Numbered from the stretch's first letter, positions 34,715-43,602 are shown. The stretch is DNA of 64,000 nucleotides from Salinispora tropica CNB-440 (GCF_000016425.1 NC_009380.1:3848144-3912143), one strand, 5' to 3'. The notes: generated by a model from the sequence alone, not told the origin. Numbers and translations: made by a program.

Positions 34715-36451
34715 TCAGCTGCCGCAGGTCGTGGCGGGCAGGCCGGAGACCGGCACCGGTGCGCTGCCGGCCGGAGTGGCCTCGCCAGCCAGCACCTGGG
34801 CCAGTCCGGTCATCGACGCCGGGCTCGACGAGTAGGTTGCCAGCAACGCCGGGGAGTCCGCCTCGGCCAACAGGTACGGGGTATCCATGGCAACGGTCAC
34901 GGCGGCGTCGGCGCTCAGGTCGTCGGCGCTGTCGCCGTAGCCGACCAGGTGGACCACGGCACCGCCGCTGTCGGCAACCGGCACCCCGGCCGCGGTCAGC
35001 TTCTTGATCAGCGTCGCCCGGGTGTGTTCCCGGCCAGTGGAGGCGGTCACGGTCACCGGCCCGGAGACCGGGCTGCCACACGGGCCACGCAGCGCGGTCA
35101 CCGCGGCGGTGGCAAGCTCGACGGCCGCCGCCTGGTGGGCCGGCGCGCCGACGACATCCAGTTCCGGGACGGCCGCACCGGCCAGAGTGAACTTCATGGT
35201 CAGCACCCGGGTCACCGCCTCCACCAGCCGGGTCCGGGGCAGCGAGCCGTCGCGCAGCGCGGCGAGCAGCCCGTCATACGCCTGGCCGACGTGCGGCGGC
35301 ATGAGGATCAGGTCGTTGCCGGCCTTCAGGGCACGGACCGCGGCCTCACCGGGCGACCATCGTTTGGCGGGGGCCATGTTCATCCCGTCGGTGATCACCA
35401 CTCCCTGAAAGCCGAGCTCGCCGCGGAGCACCTCGGTAAGCAGGGTGTGCGAGAACGTTGCCGGGGTGCCCGGGTCGACTGCCCGGACGTCGAGGTGCCC
35501 GGACATCACGGCGAGGGCGCCGGCCCCGATGCCGGCCGCGAAGGGACGCCAGGCCTCCAGCTCGAGCACGGTGCGCGGCTGCGGCAGCACCGGCAGCGCC
35601 TCGTGGGAGTCGGTGGCGCTGTGCCCGTGGCCGGGAAAATGCTTCAGGGTCGCCGCGACGCCGGTCGCCTGCAGACCGCGCACCACCCCACTGACCTGCT
35701 CGGCCACCATCGACGGGTCGGCGCCGTACGACCGGGACCCGATCACGGTGCTGGGGGTGACAAGCACGTCGGCGACGGGAGCGAAGTCCACGTTGACGCC
35801 CATCGCGGCCAGTTCGGTGCCGGCAGCCCGCCAGGCGGACTCGGTCAGCTCAGGCTTGCCGGCCGCCCCCGTGGCCAACGCGCTGGGCAACATGGTGACC
35901 CCGTCGGTGATCCGGGTGACCACTCCGTACTCCTGGTCGGTGCCGATCAGGAACGGCGCCGCACCGGTGGCCAGGTCGGCAGCGGCGGACCGCAGCCCGG
36001 TGGTCAGCGCCCGGACCTGTTCCGGGTTGTCGACGTTGGTGGTCTCCTGGTTGCCGCTGGTCGGGTCGTCCGCGCTGAAGCCGACGAGGATGAGCCCGCC
36101 GAGGCGGTACTTCGCGATCATCTGGGCGGGGGTGTCGACGCCGGCCAGCTCCTGGTTGCCGGCGGCCGAACCGGTCGAGACCTGATCGGCGGCGGCACCG
36201 TAGGCGTAGGGCATCAACACCTGTCCGACGAGGTCCTCATCCGCCAGCGAGTTGACCAGGGCCGCGGCGCTGGCCACCGGATCCTGAACCGGGCCCACGG
36301 GCGACGAGCCGGTCGCCGAGCCCCTCGCCGCCGGTGTCGGCTGTGCGCGCCCCGGACCGCCGGTGCAGCCGGCAAGAAGCAGGGCGGTGAGTGCGGCCAG
36401 CGCGATGACCGCGACACCGCCGCGTCGTGAAGGTATCGACACGCGAGCCAT
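34715..36451 (-). CDS. Lipoprotein glycoside hydrolase family 3 (beta-N-acetylhexosaminidase-like)
   Basis: A 578-residue enzyme. The signal peptide ends in the lipobox LLLAGC (Cys at about 29), followed by a Thr/Ser/Ala-rich linker. The GH3 barrel spans about 80-420: the substrate-binding and acid/base loop KHFPGHGHSATDSHEALPVL (about 266-285) is typical of NagZ-like members, and the nucleophile Asp is in VVITDGMNMAPAK near 355. A smaller C-terminal alpha/beta domain (residues 440-578) ends in a Cys. It probably cleaves GlcNAc-containing glycans, such as cell-wall fragments, at the cell surface. It converges with the upstream lipoprotein gene. Confidence 0.92.
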   Translation of the reverse strand: MARVSIPSRRGGVAVIALAALTALLLAGCTGGPGRAQPTPAARGSATGSSPVGPVQDPVASAAALVNSLADEDLVGQVLMPYAYGAAADQVSTGSAAGNQELAGVDTPAQMIAKYRLGGLILVGFSADDPTSGNQETTNVDNPEQVRALTTGLRSAAADLATGAAPFLIGTDQEYGVVTRITDGVTMLPSALATGAAGKPELTESAWRAAGTELAAMGVNVDFAPVADVLVTPSTVIGSRSYGADPSMVAEQVSGVVRGLQATGVAATLKHFPGHGHSATDSHEALPVLPQPRTVLELEAWRPFAAGIGAGALAVMSGHLDVRAVDPGTPATFSHTLLTEVLRGELGFQGVVITDGMNMAPAKRWSPGEAAVRALKAGNDLILMPPHVGQAYDGLLAALRDGSLPRTRLVEAVTRVLTMKFTLAGAAVPELDVVGAPAHQAAAVELATAAVTALRGPCGSPVSGPVTVTASTGREHTRATLIKKLTAAGVPVADSGGAVVHLVGYGDSADDLSADAAVTVAMDTPYLLAEADSPALLATYSSSPASMTGLAQVLAGEATPAGSAPVPVSGLPATTCGS

Positions 36452-36548
36452 CCCACTCTGTCGACGGCGGTCGGGGCAAGTCGACCCTACCCGCGCCGAA
36501 TGACCGCCACCGAAACACGTGGCAGCCTCACCTTTGTGGGTGCAGACC

Positions 36549-37040
36549 TCAGCCGACGCGGGTGAGCAGCGTCACCGGAGCACCGTCCCCGGCGTACCGG
36601 TAGGGCTCCAACTCGGCGTCCCAGGCCGCCCCGAGGGCCTTCTCCAAGGCATGCGCGAGGGCCTCAGGTGCCCGGGCGTCCGCCATGATGCTGCGCAGCC
36701 GGTCCTCACCGAGCTGAATGTCGCCGGCCGCGCCGACGGTCGCCTGGAAGAGCCCGCGGCCTGGGACGTACATGAAGCGTTCCCCGTCGGCACCGGGACT
36801 CGGCTCCTCCGTGACCTCGAAACGAATCATGGGCCACTGCCGGAGGGCAGCAGCCAGCTCGGCGCCCGTTCCGGGGCGACCGGTCCACCCGCACTCCGCC
36901 CGGCGGGCGCCGGGGTCAACGGGCTGGGCTGTCCACTGCAGGTTGACCGGCGCTGCGAGGACGCGCGCGATCGCCCACTCGACGTGCGAGCACACGGCGA
37001 GCGGGGTCGAGTGGACGTATACGACGCCACGCGTTGGCAC
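36549..37040 (-). CDS. DUF3145 domain protein
   Basis: A 163-residue protein of the actinobacterial DUF3145 family. Conserved segments are RGVVYVHSTPLAVCSHVEWAI (4-24, in two parts), VNLQWTAQPVDPGARRAE, WPMIRFEVTEEPSPGADGERF and LEKALGAAWDAELEPYRYAG. Function is unknown; in actinobacteria it often lies near the fatty-acid synthase operon, as here. The GTG at 37040 follows GGGAGGTCACC. Confidence 0.9.
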   Translation of the reverse strand: MPTRGVVYVHSTPLAVCSHVEWAIARVLAAPVNLQWTAQPVDPGARRAECGWTGRPGTGAELAAALRQWPMIRFEVTEEPSPGADGERFMYVPGRGLFQATVGAAGDIQLGEDRLRSIMADARAPEALAHALEKALGAAWDAELEPYRYAGDGAPVTLLTRVG

Positions 37041-37351
37041 GGTGACCTCCCGGAGAGCGAGGTGCGTCTTCCCCTACGACCTCGTCGAGCCAGGTGGTTA
37101 CCGGGGCACATCATGACTGGTGTGACGGATGGTGCGCCAGGGATTCGGAGAATCCGGGTCACGGAATAGCCGGTCGGGTGAGCCCGTTGGACCAGCCCGA
37201 GGCGGTGGCCAACCCAACCGTCGGCTCGTGTACAGTTCCATCGGCGGCCTGTGCCGCGAGCTTCCGCGCGGACCTCACCCACCGGATGTGGTCCGCACCA
37301 GCCCCCGGACGTCTTACCGCGTCCTCCCGTACGTCTGCAAGGAGTACCTCC
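37041..37351. other. Divergent intergenic region
   Basis: Between the start of the DUF3145 gene (minus) and the start of the small protein at 37352 (plus). It must hold both promoters. I see no RNA gene, strong palindrome or coding sequence with convincing codon bias in it. Confidence 0.5.
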
Positions 37352-37681
37352 GTGGCGAGCAACACCTCGAAGACCGCGCGCGCGTCTGTCCGGGCCGGCC
37401 AGGCTGGCCAGGGTGGTGCCCTCAGCGTGCTGGGCGAGTTCAAGTACCTGATCCCGCTCAACGGCGGTCGGAACGCGTACGTGCGTAACCTGACCAACGG
37501 CAAGACCGAGCACCTGCGTACCGACTCCGACGCTTTCGTCGAGGAGATCCGTACGCTGGCCGCGGCGGGTCACGCCGCCAAGATCCGGGCGGAGCTGAAC
37601 GCCCTCAACACCACCCACCCGGGTGACGGCTGGGACGCCACCGAGAAGCGCCTCGTCGAGGCCGGCGTCTTCGAGAGCTGA
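37352..37681 (+). CDS. Small conserved-looking basic-N-terminus protein of unknown function
   Basis: A 109-residue protein. The N-terminus is Ser/Ala/Arg/Gly-rich and basic (ASNTSKTARASVRAGQAG), followed by a compact domain with LSVLGEFKYLIPLNGGRNAY (about 24-43), YVRNLTNGKTEHLRTDSDAF and a helical C-terminus. No family is recognised. Strong G/C third-position bias and the good ribosome binding site AAGGAG ahead of GTG 37352 support a real gene. A hairpin follows 42 bases after its stop, so it is probably a single-gene transcript. Confidence 0.75.
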   Translation: MASNTSKTARASVRAGQAGQGGALSVLGEFKYLIPLNGGRNAYVRNLTNGKTEHLRTDSDAFVEEIRTLAAAGHAAKIRAELNALNTTHPGDGWDATEKRLVEAGVFES

Positions 37682-37723
37682 TCTTCCCGGTTTACTGCCC
37701 CACTCGGGGCGCAACGAACGGCG

Positions 37724-37751
37724 CGGCCCGTCGGGATGTCCCGGCGGGCCG
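37724..37751. terminator. Hairpin terminator
   Basis: CGGCCCGTCGGG (37724-37735) pairs with CCCGGCGGGCCG (37740-37751) across the tetraloop ATGT, 12 bp with one G-U wobble, followed by CCCTGTTTCT. A classic compact terminator for the small gene upstream. Confidence 0.8.
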
Positions 37752-37928
37752 CCCTGTTTCTACCCGGCCAGCGAGGGTTCTACTCGGCCAGCAGGGCTGT
37801 GCTCCCGCCGCCCGGACCGGGCTCCGCCTTCCCCCGGGTAGCGGTGACGTGGTGTCATGGCAAGGTAACCGGTGGTGCCACCGGGGTGCTGCCGGGGTGA
37901 CGGATCCGCGTGGCCCGGGGAGGCGTCG

Positions 37929-38849
37929 ATGCCGGACGTTCGTGAACTCCGCCTCACTGACGACGTTCGCCTGCACGTCGAAACCGACGGTCCAGTCGAT
38001 GCCGAGGTAACCGCCGTGCTGCTGCACGGCTGGACTCTGGACGGGAACATCTGGCACCGGCAACTCGCCACGTTGCGGGACCGCTTCGGCGCGAAGGTAC
38101 GGGTGGTGACCTACGACGCGCGCGGGCACGGGCGATCCAGCTGCATGACGCTGCCCACCGCCACCCTGGCCCAACTCGGCGACGACCTCGCGGCGGTGCT
38201 GGACACGGTTGTCCCCACCGGGCGGGTGGTACTGATAGGCCACTCCATGGGCGGAATGACGATCATGGAGTACGCCCACCGCCACCCCACGCACTTCGCC
38301 GCCCGCGTCGCCGGTCTGGTCTTCGTCTCCACCACCGCCGAGGGGCACACGCACACCGTCTACGGCCTGTCGCCCCGGGTCGCCCGGCTGATCCGGCGCG
38401 CGGAGAGCACCGGCGCCGGCGTCCTGGCCCGCTGCGGATCCCGGCGACCGCCCCGGCCGTTACTCCGCGCCCTCCGACCAAGCATCCGCTGGATACTCTT
38501 CGGCGACCGGTACAACCCGGCCGATCTCCGCCTGGTCACCCGTGCCGTGGCGCACGCGTCACTCCGCTCGATCGGCGGGTTCCGCGCCTCGATCGGAGCC
38601 CAGCACCGGCTGGCGACCCTGGCGGGCTTGACCCACCTACCGAGCGTCACACTGGTCGGCGACCGGGACCGACTGACCCCACTGCCGTGCACGGAATCCA
38701 TCGCGGCCGCGCTGCCGACCACCCGGCGGACTGTGTGCCCAGGCGCGGGTCACCTGCTGATGCTGGAGCGCCCCGGCGCCGTGAACACCGCCCTGGCCGG
38801 AGTGTTGGGCCGGGTCCTCGACAGCCCCGCCGCGCCGGTCGCCCGGTAG
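37929..38849 (+). CDS. Alpha/beta hydrolase
   Basis: A 306-residue alpha/beta-hydrolase. Oxyanion motif LLHGWTLDGNIW near 38, the strand-4 motif YDARGHGRSS near 69, nucleophile elbow GHSMGGMTIMEY near 110, Asp in LVGDRDRLTPL near 245, and catalytic His in PGAGHLLMLERP near 275. The triad is complete. An Arg-rich helical cap (RLIRRAESTG...RRPPRPLLRALRP) is unusual and may bind an acidic substrate; the substrate is unknown. The ATG at 37929 follows GGGGAGGCGTCG. Confidence 0.88.
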   Translation: MPDVRELRLTDDVRLHVETDGPVDAEVTAVLLHGWTLDGNIWHRQLATLRDRFGAKVRVVTYDARGHGRSSCMTLPTATLAQLGDDLAAVLDTVVPTGRVVLIGHSMGGMTIMEYAHRHPTHFAARVAGLVFVSTTAEGHTHTVYGLSPRVARLIRRAESTGAGVLARCGSRRPPRPLLRALRPSIRWILFGDRYNPADLRLVTRAVAHASLRSIGGFRASIGAQHRLATLAGLTHLPSVTLVGDRDRLTPLPCTESIAAALPTTRRTVCPGAGHLLMLERPGAVNTALAGVLGRVLDSPAAPVAR

Positions 38850-38957
38850 GGCCGCCCGAACCTGAAACACACGGGACACGGCCGGGGCGTACCCTCGTGC
38901 GGTTGACCGCCGCGCGTCCCGCGCCGCGCTGGTCACCGACGTCAGGAGGAACGAGCG

Positions 38958-41078
38958 TTGACCGACCGGACCGAGCTGGAGCAGGAGATCGCCGTCGAGC
39001 AGCGGCACCTGGACCGGGTGTACACGCGCCTCGCCGAGCTGCGCCAGGCAGCGGTCCGTGCCGAGTCCGACGGCTATCGCCTGGCCCGGGTCGGCAACTT
39101 CGGCGCGCTGGTCGAGCGGGACGCGATGGTCTTCCACGCGGCACAGCGCCGGCACCTGCTCGACACTGAGCACGAGGGGCTCGTCTTCGGCCGACTCGAC
39201 CTGCACAGCCAGCAGGTGCTGCACGTCGGCCGCCTCGGCATCCGGGACGAGACTGCCGGGACGCTGGTGGTCGACTGGCGGGCCCCGGCCGCCGCCCCCT
39301 TCTACCGGGCGACCCCGGCACAGCCGTTGGGCGTGGTCCGCCGGCGCATGATCCAGTCAACCGGGGAACGGGTCACCGGGATCGAGGACGACCTGCTCGA
39401 CCCGGCTGCCGCCTCGCCGGAGATGACGACGGTCGGCGACGGCGCCCTGCTGGCCGCCCTGTCCCAGGCGACCGGACGGGGAATGCGGGACATCGTGGCG
39501 ACCATTCAGCGGGAGCAGGACGAGGCGATCCGCTCCCCGGGCTCCGGTGTCACCGTAGTCTCCGGCGGTCCGGGGACCGGCAAGACGGCGGTGGCCCTGC
39601 ACCGAGCGGCGTACCTGCTCTACACCGACCGCAGTCGGTACGCCGGCGGCGGCATTCTGGTGGTCGGGCCGTCGGCCGTGTTCGTCGAGTACATCGGGTC
39701 GGTGCTGCCTTCGCTGGGCGAGGAGACCGCCACCCTGGCCGCACTCGGTGGGCTCTTCCCGGGAGTGACTGCGACCCGTACCGACCCAGCGGAGGTCGCC
39801 GCGGTGAAGGGCTCGCTGCGGATGCGGCGGGTCTTGGAGCGGGCCGCCCGGGACACAGCGCCGGGCGCCCCGGACGAGCTGCGGCTGCTCTACCGGGGCG
39901 AGCTTCTGCGGGTGGACCGTCGCGAACTGAACGCCATCCGCGATCGGGCGTTGCGGCGGGGCGCGCGACGTAACGAGGTACGCCGGGTCGGCTTCGACGG
40001 CGTCTTCGCCGCGCTCTGGGCACAGGCCCGGCGGCTGGGCATTCCCGGCCTGCCGCAGCAGCGAGCGTTCGAGGAGGAGTTGGCCGACCGGACGGACTTC
40101 CGCGAGTTCCTCAAGGCGTGGTGGCCCCGACTACACCCGCGGCACGTGCTCGCCTGGCTGGCCCAGCCCGAGCGGTTGCGCCGGTACGCCGCGGACGTGC
40201 TCTCCGCCGACGAGGTCCGCCTGCTCGGTGACGCGTACCGGGCCGGGGACAGCACTGTTGGGTTGACCGTGGCCGACGTCGCGCTGCTCGATGAGTTGGA
40301 CGCCCTGCTCGGCAGGCCGATGAAGCCGGCCCGGCCCCGGCGGGACCCGTTCCAGCTAGCGGGCGGGGTACGCGAGCTGAGCACCTTCGCCGATCGGCAG
40401 CGCGCCGCCCGACAGGCGGCCCGCCAGCGCCCCGAGGACTATCGCGAGTACACGCACGTGGTGGTGGACGAGTCCCAGGACGTGTCACCGATGCAGTGGC
40501 GCATGATCGGCCGGCGTGGGCGGTTGGCCTCGTGGACGGTGGTGGGCGACCCCGCGCAGACGGCGTGGACCGGCGACCCGGCGGAGTTGGCTCGGGCCCG
40601 CGACCACGCGCTCGGCCGGCGCCCGCGGCACCACTTCACCCTGACCACCAACTACCGCAACCCGGCGGAGATCTTCGCGGTGGCGGCGGCCGAGATTCGG
40701 CGGGTTGACCCGGACCTCCCGCTGCCGATCGCCGTCCGCTCGACCGGGGTTGACCCGGTGCGGCTGACCGTGCCGCCGGCCGAGTTGGAGACCACCGTGC
40801 TGGCGGCGGTCAACGCTCTACTCGCCGAAGTGCCCGGCACGGTCGGCGTGGTCACGCCGGTGCCGCGCCGGGCTGAGGTGGCGGGTTGGCTGGACGGGCT
40901 CGACGCGCCCCGGTTACAGGTGGTGACGAGCCTGGAGGCCAAGGGCATGGAGTACGACGGCGTCGTCCTGGTCGCCCCGGGCGAGATTCGGGCGGAGCCG
41001 GGGTCGGGGGTGCGGACGTTGTACGTCGCGCTGTCCCGCGCCACCCAGCGGCTCACCACGGTCGACCTCACCGGTTGA
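38958..41078 (+). CDS. HelD/HelR-like UvrD-family ATPase
   Basis: A 706-residue superfamily 1 helicase-like protein. An N-terminal coiled coil (ELEQEIAVEQRHLDRVYTRL, about 5-24) precedes the HelD signature FGRLDLHSQQVLHVGRLGIRD and DWRAPAAAPFYRA. Walker A is GGPGTGKTAVALH near 195, Walker B VVVDESQDVSP near 505, then GDPAQTAWTG, LTTNYRNP and the C-terminal TSLEAKGMEYDGVVLVAPGE. HelD proteins bind RNA polymerase and release it from stalled complexes; actinobacterial HelR relatives protect RNA polymerase from rifamycins. The TTG at 38958 follows AGGAGGAACGAGCG. No rifamycin-associated inverted-repeat element is seen upstream. Confidence 0.9.
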   Translation: MTDRTELEQEIAVEQRHLDRVYTRLAELRQAAVRAESDGYRLARVGNFGALVERDAMVFHAAQRRHLLDTEHEGLVFGRLDLHSQQVLHVGRLGIRDETAGTLVVDWRAPAAAPFYRATPAQPLGVVRRRMIQSTGERVTGIEDDLLDPAAASPEMTTVGDGALLAALSQATGRGMRDIVATIQREQDEAIRSPGSGVTVVSGGPGTGKTAVALHRAAYLLYTDRSRYAGGGILVVGPSAVFVEYIGSVLPSLGEETATLAALGGLFPGVTATRTDPAEVAAVKGSLRMRRVLERAARDTAPGAPDELRLLYRGELLRVDRRELNAIRDRALRRGARRNEVRRVGFDGVFAALWAQARRLGIPGLPQQRAFEEELADRTDFREFLKAWWPRLHPRHVLAWLAQPERLRRYAADVLSADEVRLLGDAYRAGDSTVGLTVADVALLDELDALLGRPMKPARPRRDPFQLAGGVRELSTFADRQRAARQAARQRPEDYREYTHVVVDESQDVSPMQWRMIGRRGRLASWTVVGDPAQTAWTGDPAELARARDHALGRRPRHHFTLTTNYRNPAEIFAVAAAEIRRVDPDLPLPIAVRSTGVDPVRLTVPPAELETTVLAAVNALLAEVPGTVGVVTPVPRRAEVAGWLDGLDAPRLQVVTSLEAKGMEYDGVVLVAPGEIRAEPGSGVRTLYVALSRATQRLTTVDLTG

Positions 41079-41167
41079 CCGGTACCGGTCTGGGCTTCGT
41101 GCCGGCAGGTACCGCCATCGTCGCATCCTGCCGTACGGTTCGGACCGCGTTCCGCCATACAGTGACA

Positions 41168-41181
41168 CACATGGCAATGTG
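41168..41181. promoter_or_regulatory. Inverted repeat upstream of CDF transporter (candidate operator)
   Basis: CACAT-GGCA-ATGTG at 41168-41181, flanked by a short AT-rich patch, lies 45 bases before the transporter start. Its position and dyad symmetry suit a metal-responsive repressor site, but no regulator gene is adjacent. Confidence 0.35.
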
Positions 41182-41226
41182 AGCATAAATTGGGGTGGAA
41201 CGGGAGAGCCAGCGGAAGGTATCCGA

Positions 41227-42144
41227 GTGGGTGCAACTGATGGCCACCAGCCCGGAGCTGTCGCCGACACCGGGCAACGGCACCGGTGGCGCCTCTGGAC
41301 GGCATTCACACTGCTCGGCACCCTGATGGTGGCCGAAGCGGTGACCGCCGTCCGCACCGGATCTCTGACCCTGCTCGGCGATGCCGGGCACATGTTCACC
41401 GACGTGCTCGGCATCGGTATGTCCCTCGCCGCACTGACCCTAACCAGCCAACGCGGCAAGAACCCGCAGCGCACCTTCGGGCTCTACCGGGTGGAGGTGC
41501 TGGCCGCCCTCACCAACGCCCTGATGCTCTCCGCCGTCTCGATCTACGTACTAGTGGAAGCCATCCGCCGCTTCAGCGGCCCACCCGAGGTGGACACCGG
41601 GCCCATGCTGGTGGTGGCCGTCCTGGGCCTACTCGCCAACATCGTCGCCTTCGTACTGCTGCGGCCGGGAGCGAAGGAGAGCATCAACCTCAAGGGTGCC
41701 TACCTCGAAGCGCTGAGCGATCTGCTCGGCAGTCTCAGCGTGATCGCGGCGGCACTGATCATCGCGGGCACCGGCTGGCAGTTGGCCGATCCGCTCATCG
41801 CGGTCGCCCTCGGCCTGTTCCGCCTGCCCCGGATCTGGCTGCTCGGGCGGGCGGCCACCCGCATCCTGGTCCAGGCCGCGCCGGAGCATCTCCAGGTCAC
41901 CGCGGTGCAGGACCGACTGATCGCTGTGCCTGGCGTGACCGACGTACACGACCTGCACGTCTGGACCCTCACCTCCGGCATAGAGGTGACCTCCGCGCAC
42001 CTCACCGTCGACCCCGGCGCCGACATCGGGGACGTCCTCGGATCCGCCCAGACCGCCCTCCGCGAGGAGTTCCGGATTGAACACGCGACGCTGCAGGTCG
42101 AACCGGACGCCTCCATCGAAGACTGCGGCTCATTCAAGTGGTGA
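41227..42144 (+). CDS. Cation diffusion facilitator family transporter
   Basis: A 305-residue metal/proton antiporter with six membrane segments and a cytoplasmic C-terminal domain. The transport site in helix 2 is LLGDAGHMFTDVLG (H-x3-D type, about 49-62). In helix 5 the motif reads AYLEALSDLLGSLSV, where many zinc CDFs have His in place of the Glu. The C-terminal domain has VTDVHDLHVWTLTSG and IEHATLQVEPD as in ZitB/CzcD. Zinc or another divalent metal is expected. The GTG at 41227 follows GGAAGG; an in-frame GTG at 41179 has no ribosome binding site. Confidence 0.92.
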   Translation: MGATDGHQPGAVADTGQRHRWRLWTAFTLLGTLMVAEAVTAVRTGSLTLLGDAGHMFTDVLGIGMSLAALTLTSQRGKNPQRTFGLYRVEVLAALTNALMLSAVSIYVLVEAIRRFSGPPEVDTGPMLVVAVLGLLANIVAFVLLRPGAKESINLKGAYLEALSDLLGSLSVIAAALIIAGTGWQLADPLIAVALGLFRLPRIWLLGRAATRILVQAAPEHLQVTAVQDRLIAVPGVTDVHDLHVWTLTSGIEVTSAHLTVDPGADIGDVLGSAQTALREEFRIEHATLQVEPDASIEDCGSFKW

Positions 42145-42323
42145 CCGATGTCAGCGGTTGCCGATCATTGCCCAGTACCGCCGATCACTGCCCCCAGTAC
42201 ACCAATGTTTACGGTCAGTCGTACCCGCGACTCTCCTGAAACTGCCGGGTACACCCGCCTCAGGAGCACCGGTTAGGCTCTGAGCCGGCCTGCGCCAGGC
42301 GGCACCCACCGGTGCCGGCGGGG

Positions 42324-42434
42324 CCACCGCCTAATCACCTGCCAGGGTGAGCCGGGGAACCAGGTACCTGGGGTGCATCCGCGTCAGCGGTAGGGATCTT
42401 CCGTCCCGAACCCGTCAGCTAACCCGGTCGGTGG
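42324..42434 (+). ncRNA. Cyclic di-AMP riboswitch (ydaO-yuaA class)
   Basis: Conserved blocks of the ydaO-yuaA aptamer occur in order: CCACCGCCTAATC, GCCGGGGAACCAG, CTGGGGTGCATCC, GGTAGGG and TCCCGAACCCGTCAGCTAAC. P1 closes by CCACCG (42324-42329) with CGGTGG (42429-42434). A small hairpin, GGCACC/GGTGCC, precedes it at 42301-42316. The aptamer ends just before the GGAAGG of the downstream cell-wall gene, so ligand binding could control translation directly or termination. In actinobacteria this class often controls cell-wall hydrolase and resuscitation genes, which fits the downstream product. Confidence 0.93.
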
Positions 42435-42455
42435 TTGACGGAAGGACACCTGCAT

Positions 42456-43526
42456 ATGCCAGCAGTGGCACCCGTACGACACCGCGCCGCCCGGGTGGCG
42501 GCCCTGATCATCGTGGCGCTCACCCTCGGTGCCGGCCTCGCCCCGGTAGACCCCGCGGTAGCCGCTCCCCCCGCCCGCCAGATCGCGGTGACCGACGACC
42601 CGGAGGGCGGCACCCCTGCCCTTCGCGCCGAGCTCGAGGCAGCCAGCAAGGGCTACCTGGACGCGAAACGAGCCCTGACCGAGTCGGTGCAGCGGCAGGA
42701 GCAGCTCACCGCCCAACTGGAAACCACCAAGGCCCAGCGCGTCGAACGCACCGAGCGGGTTGAGGAGATCGCCGATCTGGCGTATCGCACCGGTCCGCTG
42801 CGCACGGCGTCGGTGCTACTCGACAACGCGTCACCGGCGAACTTCCTGGACCGCGTCGCCGCGCTGGAGGCGGTAGTCGCCAACGAGGACCAGGCCCTGC
42901 ACGAATTGCAGGAGACCCAGGAACAGATCGCCCAGGACACCCGCGCGGTCGACGCCGAGATCATCGAACAGCGCAAGCAAGAGACCCTGATGGCCAAGCG
43001 CAAGCAACAGGCGGAGAAGGCACTGGCGGTCGCCAATGAGCAGGCCCGCGCCGAAGCCGCCCCCACCAACACCAGCACCACCCAGAACTCGGCCTCGGCA
43101 GCGCCGGCCCCACGCAACCCGGACGGCTCCTGGCCGGCCGAGACGTGCAGCGTCAATGATCCCACCCCGGCGGATGGGTGCATTACCCCGCGAACCCTGC
43201 ATGCGCTGAACGAGGCCAAGGCGGCCGGTTTCACCCGCTACGTGTCCTGCTTCCGCTCCGGCGGCTCCGGCGAGCACCCAAAGGGCCGGGCCTGCGACTT
43301 CGCTGCTCAGCAGGACGGCTTCGGCGGAGATGCCACCGGCGGCGACCGGACGTACGGCAACAACCTGGCGGCGTTCCTGGTGGACAACGCCGACCAACTC
43401 GCGGTGCTCTACGTGATCTGGTATCGGCAGATCTGGTTGCCCAGCAGTGGGTGGACGTCGTACAGCGGGGCCGCCGGCGACCCATCCAGCGACCACACCA
43501 ACCACGTGCACCTGTCGGTCTACTAA
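42456..43526 (+). CDS. Secreted coiled-coil protein with cell-wall endopeptidase-like C-terminal domain
   Basis: A 356-residue exported protein. The signal peptide ends at VAAPPA (about residue 37). Residues 50-200 form a long coiled coil (EAASKGYLDAKRALTESVQ...KRKQQAEKALAVANEQA), as in NlpC/P60 and RipA-type wall hydrolases. After an Ala/Asn/Pro linker, residues 228-356 resemble the ARB_07466-type domain related to metallo-peptidases: CFRSGGSGEHPKGRACDF and DPSSDHTNHVHLSVY supply His/Asp ligands in a D-D-peptidase-like pattern. It is expected to trim or bind peptidoglycan. A c-di-AMP riboswitch lies directly upstream and a hairpin directly downstream, making a one-gene regulon. Confidence 0.88.
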   Translation: MPAVAPVRHRAARVAALIIVALTLGAGLAPVDPAVAAPPARQIAVTDDPEGGTPALRAELEAASKGYLDAKRALTESVQRQEQLTAQLETTKAQRVERTERVEEIADLAYRTGPLRTASVLLDNASPANFLDRVAALEAVVANEDQALHELQETQEQIAQDTRAVDAEIIEQRKQETLMAKRKQQAEKALAVANEQARAEAAPTNTSTTQNSASAAPAPRNPDGSWPAETCSVNDPTPADGCITPRTLHALNEAKAAGFTRYVSCFRSGGSGEHPKGRACDFAAQQDGFGGDATGGDRTYGNNLAAFLVDNADQLAVLYVIWYRQIWLPSSGWTSYSGAAGDPSSDHTNHVHLSVY

Positions 43527-43530
43527 CCCG

Positions 43531-43582
43531 GGTGTTCGGGTCGGGAGCCGTCCGCTGGCGAACAGCTCCCGGCCCGAACACC
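43531..43582. terminator. Long hairpin terminator
   Basis: GGTGTTCGGGTCGGGAGC (43531-43548) pairs with GCTCCCGGCCCGAACACC (43565-43582), 18 bp with one T-G wobble, 4 bases after the stop of the secreted protein gene and 21 bases from the stop of the convergent STAS gene. Probably bidirectional. Confidence 0.85.
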
Positions 43583-43602
43583 GCCCGGGCACGAGGTGTG
43601 AC

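Noticed and set aside
33462..34835. Plus-strand 457-codon frame running across the carboxyltransferase end and the lipoprotein gene
   Set aside because: It spans a terminator hairpin and overlaps two better genes in another frame; the product is Arg/Gly/Pro-rich.
34949..36430. Long plus-strand open frame (493 codons) opposite the GH3 gene
   Set aside because: Antisense to an intact GH3 lipoprotein gene; no ribosome binding site and no protein similarity.
38850..38957. Rifamycin-associated element upstream of the HelD/HelR-like gene
   Set aside because: No matching inverted repeat could be found in the 108 bases before the start.
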